Notes: a model not told the origin generated them from the sequence alone. A stretch of 64,000 nt of DNA from Flavobacteriaceae bacterium (GCA_029248405.1 JAQWJJ010000007.1:1-64000), one strand, 5' to 3'; shown: positions 7,617-17,100, counted from the stretch's first letter. A program made the numbers and translations.

Positions 7617-8873
7617 TTATAAAATCATTCCTGCCGCTACAGTATTGTGGGTGGCATCGTCCACCAAAACAAAACTACCGGTTTGTCGGTTGTCGCGGTA
7701 GGCATCGATCATAAGGGGCCTTGTGGTGCGGATGCTCACACGGGCGATGGTATTCATGGCCAGATCTGCAGAGGCTTCATCACGATTAAGCGTATTGACA
7801 TCGATGCGGTAGACCACATCTTTGATCATGGCTTTTTGGGCATTACTGCCATGCAAAATACTGTACTTGGCTCTTGGTCGCGCACTACTGCTGTCGAGCC
7901 AACAAAGCATGGCGTCAAATTCTTGGGTGGCCCGAGGCTGGTTGTTGTTCTTGACGATCATGTCGCCGCGCGACACATCGATATCGTCGGTAAGGGTCAT
8001 CGCCACGGACATTGGCGCAAAAGCTTCTGCTACAGGTGTGGCACCAGCTTCAATGGTTTTGATCTGAGACGTAAATCCAGAAGGCAAAACCACCACATCA
8101 TCACCCGGTCTAAAAATACCACTGGCGATGCGTCCAGCATAACCCCGATAATCAATAAATCCTTCGCGCTGAGGCCTCAAGACCGTCTGCACCGGAAAAC
8201 GCGCATCAATTTTGTTGTAATCACTGCTGATGTGCAAATGCTCTAGGACATGCAGCAGCGGTGCGCCTTGATACCACGGCATGTGGGCGCTGCGGTGCAC
8301 GACATTATCGCCATTAAGGGCGCTAATGGGGATGAAACGAATGTCTTTGGTCAGCAGTTTGGACGAAACATCTTCAAATTGGCGGATCACCTCTTGATAA
8401 TGAGACTCCTGATGGTCCACAAGGTCCATCTTGTTGACACAAACAATCAAATGTGGGATTTGCAACAAGGAGGCGATAAAAGCATGGCGCTTGGTCTGCT
8501 CAATCACGCCATGACGGGCATCGACCAAAATCAAGGCGGCATTGGCCGTTGAGGCGCCCGTGACCATGTTGCGGGTGTACTGAATGTGTCCGGGTGTATC
8601 AGCAATGATGAATTTGCGCTTTGGGGTGGTAAAGTAGCGGTAGGCCACATCTATGGTAATGCCTTGCTCCCGCTCATCACGCAAACCATCAGTAAACAAA
8701 GCCAAATCGACCCCTTGGTGCCCCTTGCGCTGGCTCGTAGAGGCCACCGCTTCGAGTTGGTCTTCAAAAATCGACTTAGAATCGTACAAAAGCCTTCCGA
8801 TAAGGGTGCTTTTGCCATCATCGACGCTGCCTGCTGTAGTGAATCTTAATAATTGATTGTGATCTATTTCCAT
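7617..8873 (-). CDS. cysN: Sulfate adenylyltransferase subunit 1 (GTPase)
   Basis: The GTP-hydrolysing subunit of ATP sulfurylase, which drives formation of adenosine 5'-phosphosulfate (APS) from sulfate and ATP together with CysD. EF-Tu-like G motifs are present: GSVDDGKS (15-22), DTPGH (92-96) and NKMD (147-150), with the beta-barrel domains after. The 418 residues match a stand-alone CysN without a fused CysC, agreeing with the separate cysC two genes upstream. It follows cysD by 23 bases. No APS or PAPS reductase gene accompanies it here. Confidence 0.96.
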   Translation of the reverse strand: MEIDHNQLLRFTTAGSVDDGKSTLIGRLLYDSKSIFEDQLEAVASTSQRKGHQGVDLALFTDGLRDEREQGITIDVAYRYFTTPKRKFIIADTPGHIQYTRNMVTGASTANAALILVDARHGVIEQTKRHAFIASLLQIPHLIVCVNKMDLVDHQESHYQEVIRQFEDVSSKLLTKDIRFIPISALNGDNVVHRSAHMPWYQGAPLLHVLEHLHISSDYNKIDARFPVQTVLRPQREGFIDYRGYAGRIASGIFRPGDDVVVLPSGFTSQIKTIEAGATPVAEAFAPMSVAMTLTDDIDVSRGDMIVKNNNQPRATQEFDAMLCWLDSSSARPRAKYSILHGSNAQKAMIKDVVYRIDVNTLNRDEASADLAMNTIARVSIRTTRPLMIDAYRDNRQTGSFVLVDDATHNTVAAGMIL

Positions 8874-8896
8874 GCTTTATTGGTCTGCTTTATTGC

Positions 8897-9802
8897 TTAA
8901 AAATAACCCTGTCGTTTACGGTCTTCCATGGCACTCTCGCTGCGCTTGTCGTCACTGCGGTTGCCGCGCTCGGTTTGTTTCATGGCCGCCACCTCCCCCA
9001 CAATTTTTTGGAGGGTATCGGCCTCAGACTCAATCCCACCCGTGATGGTGATGTCGCCGAGGGTCCTGAATCTTATCTTTTTCCTTTCTACGGTCTCGTG
9101 GGGTTCCAAAATCAAATGTTCAGACATGGGGATCCAAGAGTCACTGCGCCAAACCACATCGCGCTCATGTGCCAGATATAGCGAGGGTATGGCGATGTTT
9201 TCGCGCAAAATATAATTCCAAACGTCCATTTCTGTCCAATTGCTGATCGGAAAGGCTCTAAAATGCTCGCCTTCAAAATGACGGCCATTGAGCAGATTCC
9301 ATAATTCTGGGCGTTGATTTTTGGGGTCCCATTGACCAAAATCATCGCGATGTGAGAAGAAGCGTTCTTTGGCCCGCGCCTTCTCTTCGTCTCGACGTCC
9401 GCCGCCTATGGCACAATCGACTTGATGTGTTTCTATAGCATCAAGCAAGGTGGTGATCTGTAATGCATTGCGTGTGGCATTCTTGCCCCGTTCCTCGGCC
9501 ACTCGGCCAGTGTCAATGGATTCTTGCACAGAACCCACAATCAGTTTAGCGCCCAGGTCCTCGATCAGACGGTCTCTAAACGCTATGGTTTCTGGGAAGT
9601 TGTGTCCGGTATCGACATGCATCAAGGCAAATGGTATCTTGGCCGGGTGAAAAGCCTTTTGTGCCAGATGGGTCACCAATATAGAGTCTTTACCCCCCGA
9701 AAACAAAATCACTGGGTTTTCGAACTGTGCCCAAACCTCCCGCAATATATAGAGGGCTTCGGATTCTAATTCATCGAGGTAATTCAAATAATATTTACTC
9801 AT
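8897..9802 (-). CDS. cysD: Sulfate adenylyltransferase subunit 2
   Basis: The catalytic subunit of ATP sulfurylase, 301 residues, standard length. It carries the PP-loop SGGKDS (35-40) of the ATP pyrophosphatase fold and the CysD signatures GGGRRDEEKARAKER and WTEMDVWNYI. The C-terminal tail (GNRSDDKRSESAMEDRKRQGYF) is highly conserved in the family. It works as a heterodimer with CysN just downstream and makes APS, the substrate of the adjacent CysC. The gene lies 14 bases after cysC. Confidence 0.96.
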   Translation of the reverse strand: MSKYYLNYLDELESEALYILREVWAQFENPVILFSGGKDSILVTHLAQKAFHPAKIPFALMHVDTGHNFPETIAFRDRLIEDLGAKLIVGSVQESIDTGRVAEERGKNATRNALQITTLLDAIETHQVDCAIGGGRRDEEKARAKERFFSHRDDFGQWDPKNQRPELWNLLNGRHFEGEHFRAFPISNWTEMDVWNYILRENIAIPSLYLAHERDVVWRSDSWIPMSEHLILEPHETVERKKIRFRTLGDITITGGIESEADTLQKIVGEVAAMKQTERGNRSDDKRSESAMEDRKRQGYF

Positions 9803-9816
9803 GAGTCAAATTAATG

Positions 9817-10410
9817 TCAATCATTTTTTATGTGTTGCGCCACCAGCGCACTAAGTTGCTGGGTCGCCGTGTCAATGTCTACAATACTGGTGTCTAACAC
9901 CAAATCCGCCGCCAAGGGCGCTTCATATGGGGCATTCACCCCCGTAAAATCTTTGATCAGCCCCTCACGTGCCTTGGCATAAAGTCCTTTGACATCTCGT
10001 GCCTCACAAACCTCCAGCGGTGTATCGACAAACACCTCTACAAAATCATTTGGCCCCACAATGTCTTTTATAGCATTCCGGTCTTGGCGGTAGGGCGACA
10101 CAAAAGCCGAGAGCACCACCAGTCCGGCATCGCACATCAGGTCAGCCACGTGGCCAATGCGCCGTATGTTTTCGGTGCGGTCCTCTGGAGCAAATCCCAA
10201 ATCGCCGTTTAGCCCCATTCGGATGTTGTCACCATCCAGGGTATAAGTATGGATGCCTTCTTGATGCAACCGTTGCTCCAATGCGTTGGCCAATGTCGAT
10301 TTGCCCGAACCCGACAACCCCGTGAACCAAATCACAAGGCCCTTGTGGCCCTTATGCTGGGCACGCCTCTGTCGGTCTAAATGAAAGTCGTGTCGGACAA
10401 TATTTTTCAT
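9817..10410 (-). CDS. cysC: Adenylylsulfate (APS) kinase
   Basis: Phosphorylates APS to PAPS, the universal sulfuryl donor. A P-loop GLSGSGKST (31-39), GDNIRMGLN and LGFAPEDRTENIRRI (the APS-binding region), and FVEVFVDTPLEVCEARDVKGLYAKAR are all typical. At 197 residues it is a stand-alone kinase. Its ATG overlaps the stop of the DUF2061 gene (ATGA), so translation is coupled. PAPS can feed assimilation or sulfation; with no reductase nearby and polysaccharide genes following, sulfation is the more likely purpose here. Confidence 0.96.
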   Translation of the reverse strand: MKNIVRHDFHLDRQRRAQHKGHKGLVIWFTGLSGSGKSTLANALEQRLHQEGIHTYTLDGDNIRMGLNGDLGFAPEDRTENIRRIGHVADLMCDAGLVVLSAFVSPYRQDRNAIKDIVGPNDFVEVFVDTPLEVCEARDVKGLYAKAREGLIKDFTGVNAPYEAPLAADLVLDTSIVDIDTATQQLSALVAQHIKND

Positions 10411-10853
10411 GCAGCAGGTTCGTTATGGCGCGATGGCAGGCCAAAATCGAGTCGGTACCACACGCGTTCATGAAGATAATACAAAATCATTTTGGTGACC
10501 AATTCTGCGCCGCTAATTTTTAGACCGATAAAAGGATTGCCGGAAATGATCCAAGACAAAACCATGGTGTCGCTGCTGCCCAATACCCGCCAAGTGATGG
10601 TTTTGAGCAAGTGGCGTCTTTTGCTGTCTAGAGTCAGACCGTCTGGCCCAATATTGAGTTTGAACCACAAACGCTCGTGTGCATAATACAAAAGCATTTT
10701 GGTGACCACTTCGGCGATGCCAATTTTGATCCCTGTCAGGCCGTCGCCAGTAATGAACCACGACAACAACACAGTATCTAGGGTGCCGATCACCCGCCAG
10801 GTTGTGGCCTTGATCAGGTGTCTGAGTCTGGTATTGCGTTTTGGCACACTCAT
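10407..10853 (-). CDS. Membrane protein with two DUF2061 domains
   Basis: A 148-residue protein made of two tandem copies of the about 55-residue DUF2061 domain. Repeat one is RHLIKATTWRVIGTLDTVLLSW...KMLLYYAHERLWFKL; repeat two is RHLLKTITWRVLGSSDTMVLSW...KMILYYLHERVWYRL. Each repeat has two hydrophobic helices joined by a glycine-rich turn. The ATG complement at 10851-10853 overlaps the cysQ stop (ATGA); an in-frame GTG lies two codons upstream. DUF2061 proteins are known to co-occur with cys genes but have no established function. A role in sulfate uptake or in holding the sulfation enzymes at the membrane would be speculation. Confidence 0.85.
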   Translation of the reverse strand: MSVPKRNTRLRHLIKATTWRVIGTLDTVLLSWFITGDGLTGIKIGIAEVVTKMLLYYAHERLWFKLNIGPDGLTLDSKRRHLLKTITWRVLGSSDTMVLSWIISGNPFIGLKISGAELVTKMILYYLHERVWYRLDFGLPSRHNEPAA

Positions 10854-11635
10854 GGACACACCAAAAAATAAGGGTTCAATAAATTTTCTTTGTTATACAC
10901 CAATGCAGCCCCTGTTTCTTGATTGAGCACTTGCAAGCCAGCATGCGTGCAAACCGCATGACCTGCCGCAGTATCCCACTCCATGGTGGGTGCAAACCGA
11001 GGATAAACGTGTGCCGACCCTTCGGCCACCAAACAAAACTTCAATGAACTCCCTTTAGAGACCACTTCAGTCTGGTGCTGTTGGCCCAAATCACGCACAT
11101 AAGCCTCTGTATCGGCGTTCATGTGCGAGCGACTGCCCACGACTTTGATGGGCGCTGTCCAATCTGCTTTTTTGATTTTCTGGGCTTCTGCCCAAATCGT
11201 TGCTGCGGGTACTGTTGCTGAGGGATCTAAGGTGCATTTATAAGCGCCGTGGTCCTTGGTGAAATATACATCGCCCAAGACCGGTGCATAAACCACACCA
11301 AATACAGGCACACCATGCTCGATCAAAGCAATATTGACGGTAAATTCGCCATTGCGCTTGATGAATTCTTTGGTGCCGTCCAGTGGGTCGACCATCCAAC
11401 AAAGCGACCATTGGCGGCGTGTGCTGTACTCTAAAGTTTTGGTTTCTTCACTAATGATGGGAAGGCCAGTAGGCGACAAAAATGACTGGATGACGTCATT
11501 GGCCTTTTGATCGGCCAAGGTCAGTGGAGAGGCGTCGTCTTTGGTCTGTACCGAGAAATCAGTAGCATAAACCTCCATGATGGTCTGTCCTGCTTGAAGT
11601 GCAGCGTGTAAAGCAATAAGTCCGTTTTGGGTCAC
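10850..11635 (-). CDS. cysQ: 3'(2'),5'-bisphosphate nucleotidase (PAP phosphatase)
   Basis: Hydrolyses PAP, the by-product of PAPS-dependent sulfation or reduction, to AMP. It shows the inositol-monophosphatase-superfamily metal motifs: ISEE (about 62-65), DPLDGT (83-88) and WDTAAGHAV near the C-terminus. The frame is open from a TTG complement at 11654-11656, but that codon is part of a -7 element (TATTTTTG, 11654-11661). The GTG complement at 11633-11635 is therefore preferred, and it also fits the usual N-terminus. It is the first gene of the operon cysQ-DUF2061-cysC-cysD-cysN-wecA-like-DUF3575-propeller regulator. Confidence 0.92.
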   Translation of the reverse strand: MTQNGLIALHAALQAGQTIMEVYATDFSVQTKDDASPLTLADQKANDVIQSFLSPTGLPIISEETKTLEYSTRRQWSLCWMVDPLDGTKEFIKRNGEFTVNIALIEHGVPVFGVVYAPVLGDVYFTKDHGAYKCTLDPSATVPAATIWAEAQKIKKADWTAPIKVVGSRSHMNADTEAYVRDLGQQHQTEVVSKGSSLKFCLVAEGSAHVYPRFAPTMEWDTAAGHAVCTHAGLQVLNQETGAALVYNKENLLNPYFLVCP

Positions 11636-11653
11636 GTCTGTTGGTGTTTGAGG

Positions 11654-11661
11654 CAAAAATA
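11654..11661 (-). promoter_or_regulatory. -7 promoter element of the sulfate-activation operon
   Basis: TATTTTTG on the minus strand matches TAnnTTTG and lies 18 bases ahead of the GTG start of cysQ. A TTG is present upstream but 24 bases away, longer than the usual spacing, so the -33 assignment is weak. Confidence 0.4.
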
Positions 11662-11739
11662 GCCTTTTCGCGTCAGACGATAAAACAATTTTACGTTAAC
11701 AAATTAAAGCCCTCTCTCGCCGATAGATTCTGACACTGT

Positions 11740-11774
11740 TTGGGGGGTTCATTTAGGATTAAAATGTATTTTTG
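11740..11774 (+). promoter_or_regulatory. Probable promoter of the TlpA-like gene
   Basis: TTTG ending at 11742 and TATTTTTG at 11767-11774, a good -7 match. The 24-base spacing to the TTG is on the long side. The ATG is 24 bases after the -7 element. Confidence 0.45.
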
Positions 11775-11797
11775 CCACGAGATTTAATACCAGCAAC

Positions 11798-12928
11798 ATG
11801 ACACGTCATTACTTCAAACACATCATTTTAGCCTTAGTTGGGACCACCGCACTGCAATGCACGCCACCCAAAACTTACCAAATCAATGGCAATGCTTTGG
11901 GTTACGACGACGGCACGGCTTTTTATTTGTTTGCACTTGATCAAGACAATCAATCTATTGCTGTCGATACCCTGGTGGTTCAAAATGGATTGTTTAGTGG
12001 TCAGTACCCCTACAGCGATACATCCGCACTGAGCTACATCAAGATAGACGACCAAGGGCGCAATGTGGTGTTCTTTATCGAAAACCAAGACCTCACCATT
12101 ACCGTAGACCGCGACGATCCTTCGGTCACCCAACTCAAAGGCGGCAAGATCAATACCGCGTACTACGATTACCTCAACCAATCGGCACGTTTTGCTGCCG
12201 AAAAAGAAGCCTTGAATCAAGCCATCAAAACGGCCAATACCCAGCAAGACGATTTGCTGGCACGTGAACTCGCTAAAGACCTTAATGCCATTGGAGTGCA
12301 AGAAAAGCAATACCTAGTGACTTTTATGGACACCAACTTCAACAGTCTTTTTGGTTTGATGCTTTTGAGCGAAATGTATGGCGACAAAGACCTCAACCCC
12401 GCAGAGGTCTCAGACTATATCGCGGCGCTCGGGCCAAAATTCAAAAACCATCCAATTGCCAATGATCTGCGGGCACAACTGGCCGCCGTGGGCAAAAACC
12501 AAATCGGATCTGTGGCAGCCAAATTTGAAGGACCAACACCTCAGGGCACTACCCTCTCCCTTGACCAGGCCATGGGCCAGTATACCTTGATTGATTTTTG
12601 GGCCTCTTGGTGCCGCCCTTGTCGGGCAGAAAACCCCAATGTGGTGCGGGCCTACAACAAATTTCATGAGCGTGGCCTGAACATCATCAGTGTCTCACTG
12701 GACCGCGAAGGGCAAAAAGACCGTTGGACCAAAGCCATTGCAGACGACCAAATGGATTGGTACCATGTCTCTAACTTACAATTTTGGCAAGAGCCCATCG
12801 CGCGCGAATATGGCGTTCGCAGTATTCCTCAAACTTTTTTGATCGATGCCGAAGGACGCATCATCGATAAGAATTTGCGCGGAGCAGCGTTAGAAGCCAG
12901 ACTCGAACAGCTCATGCCGGCCCCATAA
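11798..12928 (+). CDS. TlpA-like thioredoxin-family lipoprotein with N-terminal DUF4369-like domain
   Basis: A 376-residue exported thiol-disulfide protein. Seen: a lipobox at LQC (Cys21). A beta-rich N-terminal domain follows (YQINGNALGYDDGTAFYLFALD...VQNGLFSGQYP), typical of DUF4369 in Bacteroidota. A helical middle is next, then a C-terminal thioredoxin fold with active-site WCRPC (Cys272 and Cys275) in DFWASWCRPC and the cis-Pro loop SIPQTF. Such proteins act at the inner or outer membrane in periplasmic disulfide reduction; the client is unknown. It is followed by a small lipoprotein gene after 19 bases, probably co-transcribed. Confidence 0.88.
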   Translation: MTRHYFKHIILALVGTTALQCTPPKTYQINGNALGYDDGTAFYLFALDQDNQSIAVDTLVVQNGLFSGQYPYSDTSALSYIKIDDQGRNVVFFIENQDLTITVDRDDPSVTQLKGGKINTAYYDYLNQSARFAAEKEALNQAIKTANTQQDDLLARELAKDLNAIGVQEKQYLVTFMDTNFNSLFGLMLLSEMYGDKDLNPAEVSDYIAALGPKFKNHPIANDLRAQLAAVGKNQIGSVAAKFEGPTPQGTTLSLDQAMGQYTLIDFWASWCRPCRAENPNVVRAYNKFHERGLNIISVSLDREGQKDRWTKAIADDQMDWYHVSNLQFWQEPIAREYGVRSIPQTFLIDAEGRIIDKNLRGAALEARLEQLMPAP

Positions 12929-12947
12929 TTTACCCCATAACATTTCG

Positions 12948-13343
12948 ATGAACACCAAAACCCCACTGCGCATTCTGGCGCTTTTGACCTTGACCCTATT
13001 GCTCACAGCCTGTCCACAAGAGCGAGATCCTCAAGAGATCGCCTTAGCGGATTTAGAGTCTCGTTTCAGTGCCATACTGGCGTTGGCACAAAGTAGATCT
13101 TGTGAAAATCCTGCCGACTGGTCTTACACCGCTTATGGCAGCAAAGCCTGCGGGGGGCCACAGGGTTATTTGGCCTATCCACTCACTATCGACGTGCAGC
13201 GGTTCTTGAGCAAGGTAGACGCCCACCGCCAAGCCGAAAATCAGTACAATATTGATTTTGACATTACCTCAACCTGTGATTTCCCAGTGGCGCCTACCCG
13301 CGTAGATTGCGCAGATCAGTTGCCGGTTTTGGGTTATGATTGA
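12948..13343 (+). CDS. Small lipoprotein of unknown function
   Basis: A 131-residue protein with a clear lipoprotein signal (hydrophobic ILALLTLTLLLTAC, lipid-attached Cys22). The mature domain has four cysteines (CENPADW, CGGPQGY, STCDFPVAPTRVDC) that could form disulfides and a conserved-looking GSKACGGPQGYLAYP segment. I do not recognise a named family. It lies 19 bases after the TlpA-like gene, which could act on its cysteines; that link is inference from position. It converges on the rhomboid gene with a 15-base gap. Confidence 0.7.
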   Translation: MNTKTPLRILALLTLTLLLTACPQERDPQEIALADLESRFSAILALAQSRSCENPADWSYTAYGSKACGGPQGYLAYPLTIDVQRFLSKVDAHRQAENQYNIDFDITSTCDFPVAPTRVDCADQLPVLGYD

Positions 13344-13358
13344 ACCTAGTGCAAAGGA

Positions 13359-14006
13359 TTAAATCTGTCCTTTTTTTTCGAAGAAATACAACGCTATTAT
13401 GGGGAACGCCATGAGCACCACCAACCACAAGTCCGTGACCAAAAGTTGTGGTCGTGCCAACAAGATCAAGGCATAGCCCACTACTGCCCCACCAATATGC
13501 GCATCATGCCCAATAGATCCCAATTGGCGCTTCATGCCATAAATGGAATAGAGCAAGTACAAGATCCCAAACAACCAAGCAGGGATTGGAATCGGAATGA
13601 AAAACATATAAAGCCCCATATGTGGCTGCAGCATAATGGCAGCATACAGCACCCCCATCACGGCACCACTGGCGCCTACGGCACTGTAATACGGCTCATT
13701 GCGGTGGCGTTGTAAGGCATACCAATTGCCCCCAAAGAGGCTCGCAACATAAATAAGGACAAAATATAAAGGGCCAACACCATAGAGCACGACATCAGCA
13801 AAGAAATACAAGGTCAACATATTGAACAACAAATGCGACAAATCCGCATGCAAAAATGCGGCACTGAGCAGCCTGATGCGTTCGCCGCGCTGTAAGGGAG
13901 CAATCTGAAATTTATAGCGATCAAAAAATAGCGGATCGTTGAACCCTTTGAAAGAAACTAAGGCGTTGAGAATTATGATGACTAGTGGAAGTGTGCTCAT
14001 GACCAT
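13359..14006 (-). CDS. Rhomboid-family intramembrane serine protease
   Basis: A 215-residue polytopic membrane protease. The catalytic serine is in GASG (Ser113) and the catalytic histidine in GHDAHIGG (His170). The conserved HADLSHLLFNM (53-63) and about six hydrophobic segments complete the rhomboid core. Rhomboids cut transmembrane segments of other membrane proteins; the substrate cannot be read from context. Translation may start at 14006 or at a second ATG (complement 13998-14000). Confidence 0.92.
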   Translation of the reverse strand: MVMSTLPLVIIILNALVSFKGFNDPLFFDRYKFQIAPLQRGERIRLLSAAFLHADLSHLLFNMLTLYFFADVVLYGVGPLYFVLIYVASLFGGNWYALQRHRNEPYYSAVGASGAVMGVLYAAIMLQPHMGLYMFFIPIPIPAWLFGILYLLYSIYGMKRQLGSIGHDAHIGGAVVGYALILLARPQLLVTDLWLVVLMAFPIIALYFFEKKGQI

Positions 14007-14115
14007 TATTTATGACCCCATAAAGGTACACATATTAGGGACATGATGGTGGGCAAGACGCTATAGCTTCGGAGACAAAATTGTTGAAAAAATTCAGCCC
14101 ACATGAATTTATTTA

Positions 14116-14149
14116 TTGGAAATATTCCATAATTTTGGATATATTCCAA
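14116..14149. promoter_or_regulatory. Two tandem operator-like palindromes ahead of dnaE-dinB
   Basis: Two copies of the 15-base motif TTGGA-wATAT-TCCAw: TTGGAAATATTCCAT at 14116-14130 and TTGGATATATTCCAA at 14135-14149. Each has inverted arms TGGA/TCCA around a five-base AT core, and centres are 19 bases apart, close to two helical turns. The second copy ends three bases before the DnaE ATG, so a bound repressor would cover the start region. This fits a damage-regulated operator, but the regulator is not in the window. Confidence 0.65.
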
Positions 14150-14152
14150 TAT

Positions 14153-17100
14153 ATGTATTTGAACACCCATTCTTACTACAGTCTGCGCTATGGCGTACTC
14201 GCTCCTCGAGCCCTTTTGGAGGAGCTCTCTCAGAGGGGCGTCAAGCAATGGGCTTTTACCGACATCAACAATACTTCTGCGGCATTAGAAATTTGTAAAA
14301 TGGCACCTGACTTTGGTGCTCAAATTGCCATTGGCGTAGACTTCCGCAATGGTGCCCAGCAGCAGTTTGTGGCTTTGGCACAATCGCCTATAGGCATGGC
14401 ACAGATCAACAAGTACCTCTCCGAGCACCTGCACCAACACAGAGCTTTTTCTGATCAGGCACCCGAATTTTCGGATGTCGCGGTCATCTATCCTTTTGCC
14501 CGCAATGGCAACAGGGCTTTTGACTTGCGCCCCAACGAGTATATTGGCATCAGCCCTAGTGACCTTGGGCGATTTTGCTATCAATACGGCACAAGCATCC
14601 CCAGGCACTTTGTTGCCCTACAGACCATGAGTTTTCGCCACAAACAAGATTTCAATACCCATCGGCTGCTCAGGGCCATTGACAACAATAGCTTGCTCAG
14701 CAAATTACCCAAAAGTGAAGAAGCCAATCCACAAGACCTGATCTGCGATCAGGAAACGCTTTTCAATACCTATCGTGATGCGCCGCAATTGGTCAATAAC
14801 GCCCGCAGCTTACTAGAGCGTTGCTTCTATGAGCACGAGCAAAATCCTCGCCAACCCAAAAACCAAAATAGCTATACTGGCAATACGGGTTTGGACCAGC
14901 GCTTGCTCAAAAAACTCGCCCAACAAGGTTTGCCGCATCGCTACCCTAGCCCTATAAAACCCGAGGTGCTCCAGCGACTAGACAAAGAACTCGATCTGAT
15001 CATACAAAAAGGGTTTGTCGCTTATTTTCTGATCAATTGGAAAATTGTGCGCTACGCACAAAGTAAAGGTTATTTTTATGTAGGGCGCGGCAGTGGCGCC
15101 AACAGCTTGGTGGCTTATCTACTGCGCATTACTGATGTAGACCCTATCGAACTCGATTTGTATTTTGAGCGGTTCATCAATCTGTACCGCACCAATCCGC
15201 CCGATTTTGATTTGGATTTTTCGTGGACCGACCGCGACGATGTGACTGATTTTATTTTCAAACGCTTCAAGCATACTGCACTCATTGCGGTATACAACAC
15301 CTTCAAGCACAGAGCAGCCGTTCGCGAATTGGGCAAGGTTTTTGGCCTGCCCAAAATAGAAATTGATCGCCTAGCCAAAGGACGTTACCAGTATGAAGCA
15401 CTCGATCATATGGCACAATATGTGGTGCGCTACAGCAAGCGCCTGATCGGTCTGCCTAATTATCTAGGCATCCACGCCGGCGGGATTTTGATTGCCCAAG
15501 AGCCTATCCACCACTATACCGCTACTTTTTTGCCGCCAAAGGGCTATCCTACCACTCATTTTGACATGATCGTGGCCGAAGACATTGGCCTGTATAAGTT
15601 TGATATTTTGAGCCAGCGCGGACTCGGCAAAATAAAAGATGCTGTGGCCCTAGTGGCACAAAATCACCCAGGCCACCCACGCATAGACATCCATGACATC
15701 AAGCGCTTTAAGTCCGATCCAAAAATAAAAGACCTACTGCGCCACGCCAAGGCCATAGGCTGTTTTTATGTAGAGTCTCCAGCCATGCGCATGCTGCTGC
15801 GCAAGCTTCGTGTAGACCATTATCTAGGGCTTGTGGCGGCCAGTTCGATCATTCGTCCTGGTGTGGCACAATCGGGCATGATGCGTGAGTATATTCTGCG
15901 TTATCGCGATCCGCAACGCCGCAAATTGGCCCACCCTACGATGATGGCGCTAATGCCAGAAACCTACGGGGTAATGGTTTATCAAGAAGACGTCATTAAG
16001 GTGGCTCATTATTTTGGCGGATTGAGTTTGGGCGAAGCAGACATGTTGCGGCGAGGCATGTCTGGTAAGTTGCGTTCTAAAAAAGAGTTTGCCAAGGTCA
16101 AAAATTTATTTTTTGAGCGTTGTGCACAGGCCCAAAAACCGATAGAACTCATACAAGAAGTTTGGCGACAAATAGAGAGTTTTGCTGGCTATGCGTTTGC
16201 CAAAGGCCATTCTGCTTCTTATGCTGTAGAAAGTTATCAAAGTCTTTTCCTTAAGGCTTATTACCCAATCGAGTATATGGTGGCGACAGTCAACAACGGC
16301 GGCGGGTTCTATCATATAGAGTTTTATCTGCACGAAGCGCGCATGCACGGGGCTAACATTGTCGCCCCATGCATCAACAACAGCCATGCCCAAACCCGGG
16401 TCAAAGGCACTACGGTTTATTTGGGGTTTGGCTTGCTTTATGCCCTAGAACACAGCCTCATCAAGCAGATTGTTGCTCAGCGGCAAATCAATGGAGCCTT
16501 TGAAGATCTAGACGATTTTATCGAGCGGGTCCCTATCGCCATAGAATCGATAGCGCTACTGATCAAAATCGATGCCTTCCGCTATACCCAAAAACCCAAA
16601 CGAGCACTTTTGTGGGAAGCCCACAGCAAGCTCAAAAAAAACCCAAGACCTTCTTTACAGCAGCGGATTTTCCATACCAAAGCCAAAAACTACACACTGC
16701 CCTCGCTCAGTAATAGTCCTTTAGAAGACGCCTTTGACCAAATAGAACTGTTGGGGTTTGCGCTTTGTCTCCCCTTTGCGCTGCTGTGCGAAGCACCCAA
16801 AAACAGTTTGACCGCCACACAACTGGTTGGTCTCAAAGGACAACAGGTCACCATATATGGTTACCTGGTCACCACCAAATACACCAAGACCAACAAAGGA
16901 ACCCTGATGTATTTTGGGACTTTTCTAGACCAAAAAGGTGCATTTGTTGATACTGTACACTTTCCTCCTGTAGCCAAAAAATACCCTTTTAGAGGCAAGG
17001 GCATATATGCCATTAGCGGCAAAGTGGTTGATGAATTCGATTGCATCACTATAGAAGTCACTCATCTAGAAATACAACCCATCATTGAAGACCCACGCTA

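Noticed and set aside
7647-8246. Long open frame on the plus strand opposite cysN
   Set aside because: Lies fully inside the clearly real cysN in antisense; its translation is low-complexity and matches no family.
11635-11656. TTG start for cysQ at 11656
   Set aside because: The TTG is part of a TATTTTTG -7 element, so the start codon should lie downstream.
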